The position numbers were made by a program, and so were the translations under genes. DNA of 64,000 nucleotides from Streptomyces xanthochromogenes (GTDB taxonomy: Bacteria; Actinomycetota; Actinomycetes; Streptomycetales; Streptomycetaceae): positions 1 to 64,000 of the forward strand of contig NZ_BMUZ01000023.1 in the NCBI RefSeq assembly GCF_014650455.1, given 5' to 3'. Below, in pieces: positions 1-8,787 of the stretch; positions within the stretch are counted from its first letter, which is position 1, and each line of letters begins with the position of its first letter. The notes below the pieces were generated by a model. The model was not told the DNA's origin and searched no databases. It worked only from the letters and a program-made list of their open reading frames with translations.

Positions 1-705
1 GGTGGCATCGACCCCTCGCTCGCGCTGTTCCTCTCCTCCAACCCGGACGACTTCCTCGACAAGGCTTCCTCGCTCGACCAGTTGAGCGCCACGCAGGCCG
101 AGGCCCTGACGAAGATCCAGGGCAAGCAGCGCACCCTCGCGCAGCAGCGCAAGGAGGCCCAGGACAAGCTGAAGGACCTCGCCGACACCAGCAAGGTGCT
201 CGACGACAAGAAGAAGGAAGTCCAGGGCAAGCTCGGCGACGCGCAGAAGCTGCTCAACTCCCTGACCGCGCAGGAGAAGGCGGCCCTCGCCACCGAGGAG
301 TCGCGCGCCAACCGTTCCACCGAGCGCCCGAACCTCGGCAAGGACGTCCCCGCCTCGCAGGTCGGCGCCGCCGCCCTCGCCGCCGCCCAGACCCAGCTCG
401 GCAAACCGTACGGTTGGTCCAAGACAGGTATGGCGGCCTTCGACTGCTCGGGTCTGACCGGCTACGCCTACCGCCAGGCCGGCGCCAACCTGCCGCGCAC
501 CTCGCAGGAGCAGGCCAACGCGGGCACCCGGATCGGCCGCAGCGAGCTCAAGCCCGGCGACCTGGTGCTCTTCTTCGGCGACCTGCACCACATCGGCCTG
601 TACGCCGGCAACAACATGGTGCTGCACGCGCCCCGGACGGGCACGGTCGTGCGCTACGAGTCCATGGACAACATGCCGTTCCAGTTCGGCGTGCGCATCG
701 GCTGA
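1..705 (+). CDS. NlpC/P60 peptidoglycan endopeptidase, C-terminal part (5' end outside window)
   Basis: The frame is open from base 1, so the gene starts upstream. The visible 234 residues begin with a charged Lys/Gln/Ala-rich coiled coil (about residues 25-95) that lies before the catalytic domain, as in secreted RipA-like actinobacterial cell-wall hydrolases. The C-terminal domain has the NlpC/P60 marks: FDCSGLTGYAY with the nucleophilic Cys, and LHHIGLY with the catalytic His. Family members cut the D-Glu to diaminopimelate bond in peptidoglycan stem peptides outside the cell. The signal peptide would lie in the missing N-terminus. The domain assignment is secure; the exact cellular role is not visible. 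Confidence 0.9.
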   Translation, partial: GGIDPSLALFLSSNPDDFLDKASSLDQLSATQAEALTKIQGKQRTLAQQRKEAQDKLKDLADTSKVLDDKKKEVQGKLGDAQKLLNSLTAQEKAALATEESRANRSTERPNLGKDVPASQVGAAALAAAQTQLGKPYGWSKTGMAAFDCSGLTGYAYRQAGANLPRTSQEQANAGTRIGRSELKPGDLVLFFGDLHHIGLYAGNNMVLHAPRTGTVVRYESMDNMPFQFGVRIG

Positions 706-1189
706 CCCTCCAGTACCACCGGACCCCAATCGCGCTCCCCCAATAGCCGAGGGAAAGCCGCACTCTTGAGACAACGCGGTCCGACCGCAACGTGAGACAG
801 GGGAAGAGGTACTGATCAGGGTGCGTGACGCCCGCCACGCACCGGGAGATCCCACATGTCCCACCTACAGTCGCCGCCACCGCTCGGCATGCGCTGCCCG
901 GCCGCCCGGATCGCGCTGAGCCCGAGCGCCACTTCTCCCTGGCCGGTGCAGTCGGGGCGTGAGGTCCAGGCCCGGGGCCGGGCGCCCCTCCCGCTGCTGA
1001 AGGGCGGTGGTAGCGATGACCGCGCCGTCGGACCGGGCAGGGGCGGGCTCAGCTGCGTACCTGGCATGGGTCCCCGCCGACGTCTCCTCGCGCGCGACGG
1101 CCGGCGCCAACCGACAGATCGAGGTCCAGGACGGTCACGCCGGGCATCGCGACCAGATGCCCGGCCGTCCGGTCACCTGCCGCGCGGCG
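706..1189. other. intergenic, convergent genes
   Basis: This lies between the peptidase (+) and the phosphoesterase (-). Several open frames overlap here, but none has a ribosome site with recognisable protein content. I see no strong hairpin and no repeat. Confidence 0.5.
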
Positions 1190-2692
1190 TCAAGAGAGGG
1201 GGATGGTCACCTCGTCCTCGACCGGCGGATCGATCTCGTGGTCGAGGGTCCCGGTCGCCGAGTGGCAGCGCAGACGGATCGCGGCCGGTGTGACGTCCAG
1301 CCGCAGGAAGCATTTGAAGAACGGCGGGCTGTACGTCGCCGAACCCGGCGAGAAGAGCTGCGTGTAGAGCTTGCGCACCGGCAGCCGCAAACGCGCCTTG
1401 CGGTCGGGCCGCCGACCCGCGCCGAGGAGACTGGCGACCAGGCGGATGCGCCGGGTGACGCGAACCGGCTCCCCCTGTGCGCGGATCGGCGGGACGCCCA
1501 GCCTTTCGGCGACCACCGCCAGGGCCTCGGCCTCGGTCAGCGTGAAGAAGCGCGGCATCCGCAGCCGGTTCCCGTACAGCCTGCTGTAGAAGGCCAACGA
1601 GTCGCCGCGCAACGGATAGCAGCGGAAGTCGTGCTCTGTCACGCCGGCGACGGAGACCCTCGGGACCGTGTGCGTGGCGTGCATGAACGCCCCGCCGCCA
1701 CCGGCGACGACGTACTGGATCGTGCGCCCGCCGTCCACCCGAACCGGATACCGCTGGTAGTTGTGGATGTCGCCGCCGATCGCCGCGACGTAGTGGTGTT
1801 CCGGGTCGCGCACGATGGCGTCCACCGTGCCTCCGCCCTCGATGGCGCACGGGTGGTGCTCGCCGTCCACGTACAGCGGAGACCCCGTCACCAGGATCTT
1901 GGGCCGGTCGCCGCGCGACACTTCGCGGAGCCAGCGGCCTTGTTCGGCGTCGAGGGTGCCCAGCAGGCCCGTGTCGATGCCGATGATCCGTATCGGCCCG
2001 GCGTCGACGGCCCAGTACGGGCCCGGCTGAACGGCTTGTTGGGACGGCTCCGAGCGCAAAGCCCGCGCCTCGGCGAGACGATGCTCGTCGGTGCTGCCCG
2101 GTGCGTGCCAGAGCAGCGAGCGCAACCAGGCCCGCGTCAGAGGGCGGGGTCGCGCCTCGGACGCCAGCGGCGGAGCCTCGCAGAAGACCCGCATGAAGCC
2201 CTGCAGGCCCTCATACCAGTCGTGGTTGCCCGGTATCGCGTAGATGGGCGCCGGATAGTTCTGGTAAGGGCGGAAGAACTTCTTGCCGTAGTCGTCGGTG
2301 CTCCCCACTGGGTAGATCACGTCACTGGCGAGCACGGCGAAGTCGGTGCCCTGACTGACCTTCAGGAAGCCCGGTATCACGGCGTATTGGGGGTCGTCGC
2401 CTTCACCCGTGTCACCGATGACCATGAACGAGAAGTGGTCGGCGTCCGTGCGGCGCACGACCGCGTCGGGGGGAGCGCCCGCGGCCACGGCCTGCTCCAC
2501 CCAGCGACTGCGGGTCCGGCCCGTCGGATCTCCGAACCAGGAGGCGAGGACACCGTTTCGGGCGGCCCACAGCGTCCCGGGATTCAGCCATGACAGCTTC
2601 TCCACCCGAGCGGGCATCAGGCTTTTGTACGTGCCGAGTTGGGAGTTCCCCCAACCGGCGCCTTCCGGTGTGTCGCGTGAGGAGTGAGGCAC
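1190..2692 (-). CDS. metallophosphoesterase (calcineurin-like)
   Basis: This 500-residue protein has the two-metal phosphoesterase blocks in order: GDTGEGD (about 93-99), SDVIYP (123-128, Ser replacing the usual Gly of GDxxY/D), GNHDWY (155-160) and GDIHNYQRY (about 308-316). These supply the Asp, Asn and His ligands. The spacing resembles large actinobacterial phosphoesterases of unknown substrate. No signal peptide or membrane segment is evident, so it is probably cytoplasmic. It stands alone: its 5' side is a 430 bp gap before the tryptophanase gene on the same strand. The family is certain; the substrate cannot be read from the sequence. Confidence 0.88.
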   Translation of the reverse strand: MPHSSRDTPEGAGWGNSQLGTYKSLMPARVEKLSWLNPGTLWAARNGVLASWFGDPTGRTRSRWVEQAVAAGAPPDAVVRRTDADHFSFMVIGDTGEGDDPQYAVIPGFLKVSQGTDFAVLASDVIYPVGSTDDYGKKFFRPYQNYPAPIYAIPGNHDWYEGLQGFMRVFCEAPPLASEARPRPLTRAWLRSLLWHAPGSTDEHRLAEARALRSEPSQQAVQPGPYWAVDAGPIRIIGIDTGLLGTLDAEQGRWLREVSRGDRPKILVTGSPLYVDGEHHPCAIEGGGTVDAIVRDPEHHYVAAIGGDIHNYQRYPVRVDGGRTIQYVVAGGGGAFMHATHTVPRVSVAGVTEHDFRCYPLRGDSLAFYSRLYGNRLRMPRFFTLTEAEALAVVAERLGVPPIRAQGEPVRVTRRIRLVASLLGAGRRPDRKARLRLPVRKLYTQLFSPGSATYSPPFFKCFLRLDVTPAAIRLRCHSATGTLDHEIDPPVEDEVTIPLS

Positions 2693-3124
2693 GCGTGCAC
2701 GGTAACAACCGGTCCTCCCCGCACCCGGAGCAGGGGCCTGCGACCCGTGGCGGGGTTCCGACCGCGGTGCCGGCCCAGTGGTGCTCAGCGCAGCCGCCGG
2801 GCACGGGCCGCCCCACCCATGAAGGCAGCAAAGATCGGCTCAAGGAGGAGGGCGGTGGCCCCTGAGCCAAGCACGTCATGGGCGAGTGGCCTCCCCGGGC
2901 CGACGTGGACAGAGATGGGCCAAGTGAAAACCGCCTCCGGACACGTCACTGGGGTGGAGAGTCCCACCGAACACCGAACACCGAACACCGTGTGGTGAAA
3001 TTCCCACGGCTTCGACCGGTCAATTGCCTTGGTGCGGTGGCCGGTGTCGGCCCAGCCGAAAGATTTGCGCTGCATGCAGGAATCTGATGGCTGGGCGCGC
3101 GTCGTCACGAACGAATCGTGCTGA
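2693..3124. other. intergenic region with short tandem repeat
   Basis: This gap lies upstream of the phosphoesterase and downstream of the tryptophanase. It contains a heptamer repeat at 2966-2990 (listed separately). A small inverted repeat, CACGA-ACGAA-TCGTG at 3107-3121 just past the tryptophanase stop, could act as a weak terminator. No convincing gene was seen. Confidence 0.45.
2966..2990. repeat. heptamer tandem repeat, ACCGAAC x3 plus ACCG
   Basis: Three exact head-to-tail copies of ACCGAAC are followed by a partial fourth copy. They lie about 275 bp upstream of the phosphoesterase start. The array could be slipped-strand microsatellite or a small iteron. Nothing nearby links it to a protein. 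Confidence 0.8.
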
Positions 3125-4498
3125 TCAGTCGCCGGTCTTCACGGGCTCCAGTTTGATGCTGAAGTGTCGGAGGATCGGGGACTGGCCCGTAACCCGGTAG
3201 CCGCGGACCGATTCAGGATTCTTCGCGATGTCTGCCAGCGTGGCGGCAACGTGGTCGTAGTGGCTGCGGGTGTAGACCCGCCTGGGCAGAGCCAGCCGTA
3301 CAAGCTCGTAGGGCGCCGTCTTGACGGGATTGCCGTGCTCGTCCTCTTCGCCGAGGTACAGCGAGCCCAGCTCCGCCGAGCGGATGCCTCCGCGCAGGTA
3401 GAGCTCGCAGACCAGGGCGGTGCCGGGGTACTGGTGCGGAGGGATGTGGGGCAGAAGGCGCCCGGCGTTGACGTAGAGGGCGTGCAGGCCGGCGGGCTCC
3501 AGGATGTCGACGCCCGCCTCGCGGATGCGTGCGGCGAGGTAGGCGGCTATGTCGGCACGCTCGGCGAGGTAGGCCGGCTCGGTCACTTCGAGGAGGCCGC
3601 GGGCCATCATGTCGAGGTCACGTCCGGACAGACCGCCGTAGGTGGTGAATCCTTCGGTGGCGATGAGCAGACCCCCGCACCGCTCGGCGAGTTCGGGGTC
3701 CTTCAGGCCGATGAAGCCGCCGATGTGGACGATCCCGTCCTTCTTCGCGCTCATGACGCAGCCGTCGGCGAGGCGGAAGGCTTCCTCGGCGACCTGGCGC
3801 GGGGTGCGGTCGGCGTAGCCGGGTTCGCGCTGGGTCACCAGCCAGGCGTTCTCCGCGAACCGGGCCGCGTCGAGGATCATCGGCACGTTGTGACGGCGGC
3901 ACAGTTCGGCGGTGCGGTGCAGGTTGTCCATGCTGACCGGCTGGCCCCCGCCACCGTTGTTGGTGATGGTCATCAGCACGGCCCCGACGGGCGTCCGGTC
4001 CGCGTTCTCCAGGGCCTGTTCGAGGGCGACCAGGTCGATGTTGCCCTTGAACGGGTAGTCGCTGTCGAGGTCCTTGGCCTCGGCGCAGGGCAGGTCGTAC
4101 GCCGTGCAGCCGGTCAGTTCGACGTTGGCGCGGGTGGTGTCGAAGTGCGTGTTGGACAGCACGCTCGTGCCGGGCCGCAGCAGCGAGGAGAAGAGGACGC
4201 GTTCGGCCGCGCGGCCCTGGTGGGCCGGCAGGATGTGGGGGTAGCCGGTGAGTTCGGAGACGACCTCGTGCCACCGGTAGAAGGAGCGGCTGCCGGCATA
4301 GGACTCGTCGCCCTGCATTCCCGCCGCGAGCTGGTCTGCGGAGATGGCGCCGGTCCCGGAGTCGCTCAACAGGTCGATGGTGACTTCGTCGGCCCGCAGA
4401 TCGAAGGGGTTGTAGGCGACCCGCTTCAGCGCGGCCTCGCGCTCCTCCCGGGTGGTGAAGGCAAGAGGTTCTACGACCTTGATGCGGTAGGGCTCCAC
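3125..4498 (-). CDS. tnaA: tryptophanase (PLP beta-eliminating lyase)
   Basis: This 457-residue protein is full length for the tryptophanase/tyrosine phenol-lyase family and co-linear with E. coli TnaA. It shows DSGTGA (46-51), GDESYAGSRS (63-72), PAHQGR (91-96), DAARFAEN (210-217) and the PLP-lysine block SAKKDG (250-255). The C-terminus reads LRHF, with His where TnaA has its indole-side His and tyrosine phenol-lyases have Phe, and the lyase-specific MERG Arg region reads AELG. I therefore prefer tryptophanase: L-Trp, or a prenylated Trp, to indole, pyruvate and ammonia. The GTG start at 4498 has AAGGAAG upstream. It overlaps the prenyltransferase 3' end by 28 bp, so the two are co-translated. 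Comparable prenyltransferase-tryptophanase pairs make dimethylallylindoles in Streptomyces. Confidence 0.88.
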   Translation of the reverse strand: MEPYRIKVVEPLAFTTREEREAALKRVAYNPFDLRADEVTIDLLSDSGTGAISADQLAAGMQGDESYAGSRSFYRWHEVVSELTGYPHILPAHQGRAAERVLFSSLLRPGTSVLSNTHFDTTRANVELTGCTAYDLPCAEAKDLDSDYPFKGNIDLVALEQALENADRTPVGAVLMTITNNGGGGQPVSMDNLHRTAELCRRHNVPMILDAARFAENAWLVTQREPGYADRTPRQVAEEAFRLADGCVMSAKKDGIVHIGGFIGLKDPELAERCGGLLIATEGFTTYGGLSGRDLDMMARGLLEVTEPAYLAERADIAAYLAARIREAGVDILEPAGLHALYVNAGRLLPHIPPHQYPGTALVCELYLRGGIRSAELGSLYLGEEDEHGNPVKTAPYELVRLALPRRVYTRSHYDHVAATLADIAKNPESVRGYRVTGQSPILRHFSIKLEPVKTGD

Positions 4499-5727
4499 GT
4501 GACTTCCTTCTGTGCGGTGTACGGGCTGACGTGGGCGACGGCCTGGTGCCCGCGGTCCAGGACGCTCCGGGTGCGTTGCGCAGGCATCCAGGTGCCCCGC
4601 GGGTACTGCTCCTGCGGCGGCCGGACGCGGTAGGCCTCGGAGCTCAGATAGGCGGTGAGCCGGGGCGGCCGGTTGCGCTCGTACACCAGGGCGAGGTAGG
4701 CGATCAGCCCGACGCCGTCGCTGAGGCTCCGCTGCGTGAGCGCCACCAGGCTCCGGTTCAGGACGGTGGGGTCCATGTCGGCCCGGGTCAGCAGGGCTGT
4801 GGCGCGGGCGAGGGCCTCTTCGTCGTCGCGCACGTAGTCGCGAACGGGAATGTGCAGCGTGAAGCCGCTCGGTTCGCTGTCGCCTTCGGTGAAGGAGTGA
4901 CAGGTGAGCGCCGGCCGCCGCACGAGCCGCAGGGTGTCGTCTGCGCCGCTCTCGGACGGCGCGAGGGAGCCCGAGGCCGCGTGGAAGAAGTAGCGGATGT
5001 CGGCCGCTGCGGCTCCTGAGGTACGGCTGAGCCCGCAGGCGTCATCGGCCGACATGCCCAGGTGACTCACGTAGACCTTGACGCGGGGCGACGTCCAGGC
5101 GCCCAGGTCCAGAGCGAGGAACGGATAGCCGGCCGCCTGGGGCAGTTGCTCGAAGGCCTGGCCGTAGCCGAGCCGCCGCAGTGCCTCGCGCACGGTACGG
5201 GCCGCGTTTTCCGGGCCGGAGGCGGAGGGGTTCAGGTAGACCTTGACTCCTGGGACCCCTCCGGCGCGCAGATCGAGCGCGTACCACAGGGCCAGGGGGC
5301 CCTGGGCCGCAGCGGGGAGGAACAGGTCGGCGAGGGAGTCGAGTTGGCCGGTGTCGAAGCCCCAGCGGGCGCCCATCGCACGGATGACCGCAAGCCCGGC
5401 GCGGCCGCTGTCGGCCATGTCGCTGTGGGCGCAGCCGGGCTCCACGAGCACGCGCAGGGCCGGAGCGGTGTCCGGAGTGCCGGCGAGAGAGAACTCGACG
5501 GGGGTGTGGTCGTCGGAGAGGAAGCCGGACGAGGCCGGCGGCAGGGACAGCGGCCGGTGGGCGGCGCCTGCGAGGGACTCGATCAGGACCTGTCCGTACA
5601 GCTCGGTGTCCCTCTCGCTCAGGCCCACCGTGGCGCCCAGGCGCCGCAGTTGACCGAGTACGTGGTCGCCGAGCGTCGTCTCACCGGGGCCGGTTGCCGG
5701 TATGCCGGGGCCCGGGCGGGAGGTCAT
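4471..5727 (-). CDS. indole/tryptophan prenyltransferase, DMATS-type (ABBA fold)
   Basis: This 418-residue protein has the bacterial DMATS features: TPVEFS, whose Glu should hold the indole N-H, and the paired beta-strand motifs VKVYLNP and RVKVYVSHL, whose Lys and Tyr residues bind the prenyl diphosphate. There is no Asp-rich motif, as expected for the ABBA fold. The family transfers a dimethylallyl (sometimes longer) group to an indole carbon. The ATG at 5727 with GAGG upstream is preferred to a longer N-terminal reading. It is the first gene of a two-gene unit with the tryptophanase, preceded by a 350 bp region carrying an inverted repeat. Regiochemistry and chain length cannot be read from the sequence. 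Confidence 0.85.
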   Translation of the reverse strand: MTSRPGPGIPATGPGETTLGDHVLGQLRRLGATVGLSERDTELYGQVLIESLAGAAHRPLSLPPASSGFLSDDHTPVEFSLAGTPDTAPALRVLVEPGCAHSDMADSGRAGLAVIRAMGARWGFDTGQLDSLADLFLPAAAQGPLALWYALDLRAGGVPGVKVYLNPSASGPENAARTVREALRRLGYGQAFEQLPQAAGYPFLALDLGAWTSPRVKVYVSHLGMSADDACGLSRTSGAAAADIRYFFHAASGSLAPSESGADDTLRLVRRPALTCHSFTEGDSEPSGFTLHIPVRDYVRDDEEALARATALLTRADMDPTVLNRSLVALTQRSLSDGVGLIAYLALVYERNRPPRLTAYLSSEAYRVRPPQEQYPRGTWMPAQRTRSVLDRGHQAVAHVSPYTAQKEVTWSPTASRS

Positions 5728-6079
5728 CGTGTGCCTCGCTCGTCGTGACGGGCAACGCGTCCGGACGGTGCGGGAGTACGGGGACGTGCTCCGCCGACCA
5801 GGGAGGAGACGAAACTCAAGCCGCTGCCGAGAGCGGTGGGTATTCGTTCCTGCGGCTGGTCGGGGTCGCCGCCCCCGCACGGGTTCCGTCTGCTGGGGAT
5901 GGTGCGCTGGGGGCCCGGTCGGGCGCTCGCCGATAGGTGCGCGGAAGTGCTTGCGAGGTCCACTGCCTCTCCTTCATCTTGTGTCACTCCAGACACTCCG
6001 CGCCGTTCTACCCAGGAAGTTGATCTTTAATGCAGGCTATATCAACTGCCCGTGCCACACGCATCACAGGGGGTGTGGG
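5728..6079. promoter_or_regulatory. upstream region of prenyltransferase-tryptophanase pair; inverted repeat AGTTGAT/ATCAACT
   Basis: This 352 bp gap follows the P450 stop and precedes the prenyltransferase on the minus strand. At 6018-6047 a perfect 7 bp inverted repeat (AGTTGAT at 6018-6024, ATCAACT at 6041-6047) encloses an AT-rich 16 bp spacer, about 300 bp from the start codon. The gap suggests that the pair has its own promoter in addition to read-through from the conservon. No clear -10/-35 pair could be assigned. Confidence 0.4.
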
Positions 6080-7426
6080 CTACTGGCCCGTCAGCCACTT
6101 CATGAAGCTGCTCCAGCGCCCCGCTTTGCCGTTGGGCTGCGGCGCCGCGGGCGCGGGCCCGGCCGCGACGGGAGGTGCCTGGTAGCGGGGCACGGCCGTC
6201 GGCTCCGGTGCGGCCGCGGCGCGCGGGGTGACTGCGCTGAACCGGACGGGCAGCGAGGCCAGGGCCCGGTTGAAGGGGCCGGGCCGCCAGGCGAGACTGT
6301 CCGCGGGGACGGCGAGTTCGACGTCGGGCAGGGCGTTGAACAGCGTTTCCAGGCCCGTCAGGGCGATCAGCCTGGCCGGCTCCTTCGACGGGCAGGCGTG
6401 CGGGCCCGCGCTCCAGGCGAGGTGACCGCGGGTGTCGGCACCGCGGTCCGCGAGCGCCGTGTTGGCGGCGCCGAAGGACACCAGCACCAGGTCACCGGCG
6501 CGCACCTTGTCGCCGGCCACGTCCGTGTCGACCACCGGGTAATGGGGCGCATAGTTGGACATCGGCGCATTGCGCCACAGAGTGTCGTCCACAGCCTTGT
6601 CGAACTGTCCCAGGCGCGCGAACTCCTCGTTGGTCAGCATCGTGTAGAAGGCGTTGCCGATCAGGTTGCCCTCCGGCTCGCCGCCCGCACCGAGGAGCAA
6701 CACCAGCGTGTGCGCCAGCTCCTCGTCGTTCAGCTTCGCCGGATGCTGCATCAGGTAGGACGTGACGTCCTCCCCGGGCCGGGCGCGCTTGAGGGCCACC
6801 AGCTCGCCGACCGCTCCCAGCAGGACCTGGCTGGCCGCCTCGGCGTTGACTCCGTCGAACATGCCGGAGATGCCGAACAGCACCCGGTCACCGATCTCCG
6901 CCGGGCAGCCGAACAGCTCGTTGAACACGTACAGCGGGAGCTGCTGGGCGTAGTCGCGAAGCAGGTCGGCGCTGCCGCGCGCGCTGAACTGGTTGATCAG
7001 GAACTGGGCTGCCTGGCTGACGATCCGGCTCAGCCGCTTGTTGCTGACCCGGGCGAAGGAGTCGGTGATGGCCTGCCGCAGCCGCACGTGCTCGGCACCG
7101 TCGGTGAACATCGCGTTCGGCCGGTAGGCCAGCAGCGGCAGGACCGGGCTGTCGGGGCGGATGCAGCCCTCGGCCAGCGCACGCCAGCGGCGCGAGTCCT
7201 TGCGGAACGTCGTCGAATCCTGCAGCAGTTCCAGAGCCGCGTTGTAATCGGTCACCAGCGTCGCCTCCACGCCGGGGGCGATGGTGACCGGAGCGGTGGG
7301 GCCGAGCTCGCGCATGTAGCGGTAGTACGCGTGCGGATTGGCGGCGAACTCCGCGCTGTCCAGGGGTATGCGCTGCCCGCTGCCGTGTGCGGGGCAGCCG
7401 GGCGGAGGTACAGAGGGGGTTGTCAT
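6080..7426 (-). CDS. conservon-associated cytochrome P450, CYP157-like, K-helix ExxR absent
   Basis: This 448-residue P450 keeps the heme-ligand block SAGPHACPSK with Cys345. At the K-helix, where P450s carry ExxR, it reads DTLW (281-284), so both Glu and Arg are missing. The I-helix reads GAGGEPEGN instead of AGxxT. Loss of ExxR is the known hallmark of the CYP157 family, whose genes sit in Streptomyces conservons. A Pro/Ala-rich tail (about 402-432) ends in KWLTGQ. The start ATG overlaps the CvnD stop by 4 bp (7423-7426), so translation is coupled. A role in tailoring prenylated indoles is inference from the genes immediately downstream; it may instead be a redox or ligand-sensing partner of the conservon. 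Confidence 0.88.
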   Translation of the reverse strand: MTTPSVPPPGCPAHGSGQRIPLDSAEFAANPHAYYRYMRELGPTAPVTIAPGVEATLVTDYNAALELLQDSTTFRKDSRRWRALAEGCIRPDSPVLPLLAYRPNAMFTDGAEHVRLRQAITDSFARVSNKRLSRIVSQAAQFLINQFSARGSADLLRDYAQQLPLYVFNELFGCPAEIGDRVLFGISGMFDGVNAEAASQVLLGAVGELVALKRARPGEDVTSYLMQHPAKLNDEELAHTLVLLLGAGGEPEGNLIGNAFYTMLTNEEFARLGQFDKAVDDTLWRNAPMSNYAPHYPVVDTDVAGDKVRAGDLVLVSFGAANTALADRGADTRGHLAWSAGPHACPSKEPARLIALTGLETLFNALPDVELAVPADSLAWRPGPFNRALASLPVRFSAVTPRAAAAPEPTAVPRYQAPPVAAGPAPAAPQPNGKAGRWSSFMKWLTGQ

Positions 7427-8028
7427 GCGTGCTCCAGGTCGGCGCGCTCGTACAGATAGCGGACCAAGGTGATCAGGGCGTCGACGGACGACTTCTCGTC
7501 GCGTGCGTCGATGGTGACGACGGGGGTGTCGGGCAGCAGGTCGAGGGCCTCCCGGACTTCCTCCGGGGTGTGGACCGTACTGCCGTCGAAGTGATTGATG
7601 GCCACGGCGAAGTTCAGGCCGTAGCTCTCGACCAGATCCATGATGTCGAAGGAGTCGGCCAAGCGCTCGGGGTCCACCAGGACCAAGGCGCCCAGCGCGC
7701 CGCGGGCCGTGTCGTCCCACAGACTCACGAAGCGCTGCTGTCCGGGAGAACCGAACAGATACAGGACGATGCGCTCGCTCAGCGTCAGCCGGCCGAAGTC
7801 CAGGGCGACGGTGGTGGTCGTCTTTCCCTGAACTCCCTTGAGATCGTCGACGCGCTCCGACAGCGTCGTCATCCGCTCCTCGGTGGACAACGGCGTGATC
7901 TCGGAGAGCGAGCCGATCAGGGTGGTCTTGCCGACGGCGAAATGCCCGACGACCAGAATTTTCACTGCGGTCTGCTGTGCGCCGCTGGGCACATAGGCAT
8001 CCTCAGACAGTGAGAGCCTTGAGGCCAT
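7423..8028 (-). CDS. cvnD: conservon GTP-binding protein CvnD
   Basis: This is a 201-residue small GTPase. The P-loop is GHFAVGKTT (28-36), the switch II region is SPGQQRF in place of DxxG, and the base-recognition motif is NHFD (145-148), a variant of NKxD. These are typical of CvnD, the MglA/Ras-like member of conservons. The ATG at 8028 has a perfect AGGAGG 6-11 bp upstream and overlaps the DUF742 gene by 26 bp. In S. coelicolor, CvnA-D form a membrane-associated complex in which CvnD is the nucleotide switch. Here it is followed directly by the P450. Confidence 0.92.
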   Translation of the reverse strand: MASRLSLSEDAYVPSGAQQTAVKILVVGHFAVGKTTLIGSLSEITPLSTEERMTTLSERVDDLKGVQGKTTTTVALDFGRLTLSERIVLYLFGSPGQQRFVSLWDDTARGALGALVLVDPERLADSFDIMDLVESYGLNFAVAINHFDGSTVHTPEEVREALDLLPDTPVVTIDARDEKSSVDALITLVRYLYERADLEHA

Positions 8029-8392
8029 CGAGCACCTCCTTGAGCAAGGCCTTGTTGGTAGGACGGGCCGAGGGCACCGGCGCCCGGGCCACGAGATAGC
8101 CCCCTTCGGCGAGGGAACTGAGCAGCACCTTGACCACCCCGAGCGGCAGCTGGGAGTACGCGGCGATCTCGGCGACCGAGAGGTAGCCGCTGGAGCACAT
8201 CTCCAGGATCTGCTGCTCCTCGGGCGAGAGCCGCTGGGGCCGCTGCTGCTCGTCGGTGGCCGTCGTGACGAGAGTGATGAGGGCGAACTCGTCCTCGTCG
8301 GGTAGGTCACGGCCACGGGTGATGACGTAGGGACGGACTAATTCTCCGGCCTCGGACACGAACTCGGGCTCGGGACGGCCGGGTTCGGTCAT
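8003..8392 (-). CDS. cvnC: DUF742 protein CvnC
   Basis: This 129-residue protein has the DUF742 layout: an N-terminal RPYVITRGR stretch, a helical middle and a winged-helix-like segment (SVAEIAAYSQLPLGVVKVLLSSLAEGG, in part). CvnC proteins are obligate partners in conservons and are thought to modulate the GTPase. The ATG overlaps the roadblock gene stop by 4 bp (8389-8392), and its 3' end overlaps CvnD. No membrane segment is present. Confidence 0.92.
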   Translation of the reverse strand: MTEPGRPEPEFVSEAGELVRPYVITRGRDLPDEDEFALITLVTTATDEQQRPQRLSPEEQQILEMCSSGYLSVAEIAAYSQLPLGVVKVLLSSLAEGGYLVARAPVPSARPTNKALLKEVLDGLKALTV

Positions 8393-8787
8393 GAGGTGAC
8401 CGTGTCGCCGCGCAGGCCGGTCGACATCGCCTTGCCCAACCGGCTGACCAGCTGCTGCATCCGGTACGTGATGTCCTGCATGTCGACCTCCACCGACGCC
8501 GCCACGGCAAGATAGCTGCCGCCGCCCGCGGCGTTCAGGAACACCCAGCCCCCGTCGAACTCGATGAGGGTCTGGCGCCAGTTCGTTCCGTGCTCACCGC
8601 AGAAGAAGCCGACGGCCCGGCTGAGCGACTGCAGGCCGGAGACGGCGGCGGCCACCTTGTCGGCATCGCCCCGGTCGATCTCCGCGGTACGGGACATCTG
8701 GAGGCCGTCGGCAGAGATCAGGACCGCGTGGAGAGCATGCGGAATCTGCAGCGCGTCCTCAAGCATCCAGGACAGGTTGTCGCTCAC
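8389..8787 (-). CDS. cvnB: roadblock/LC7 protein CvnB
   Basis: This 132-residue protein has the roadblock/LC7 fold pattern, including the conserved HAVLISADGLQMSR strand-turn and the central GGGSYLAV strand. The roadblock partner acts with the Ras-like GTPase (MglB/MglA logic), probably as its activating or scaffold component. It is third in a chain of 4 bp overlaps: the start overlaps the kinase stop (8784-8787) and the stop overlaps CvnC. Confidence 0.92.
   Translation of the reverse strand: MSDNLSWMLEDALQIPHALHAVLISADGLQMSRTAEIDRGDADKVAAAVSGLQSLSRAVGFFCGEHGTNWRQTLIEFDGGWVFLNAAGGGSYLAVAASVEVDMQDITYRMQQLVSRLGKAMSTGLRGDTVTS

Noticed and set aside
1007..2593. 528-codon plus-strand frame
   Set aside because: It is the mirror of the metallophosphoesterase gene; its product is Arg/Val-rich with no family motif, while the minus strand has all catalytic blocks.
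3125..4498. Tyrosine phenol-lyase instead of tryptophanase
   Set aside because: The C-terminal LRHF and the absence of the MERG Arg favour tryptophanase; the link to an indole prenyltransferase agrees.
5702..7459. 585-codon plus-strand frame
   Set aside because: It overlaps the P450 on the opposite strand and reads as low-complexity GV/RQ-rich sequence typical of antisense frames in GC-rich DNA.
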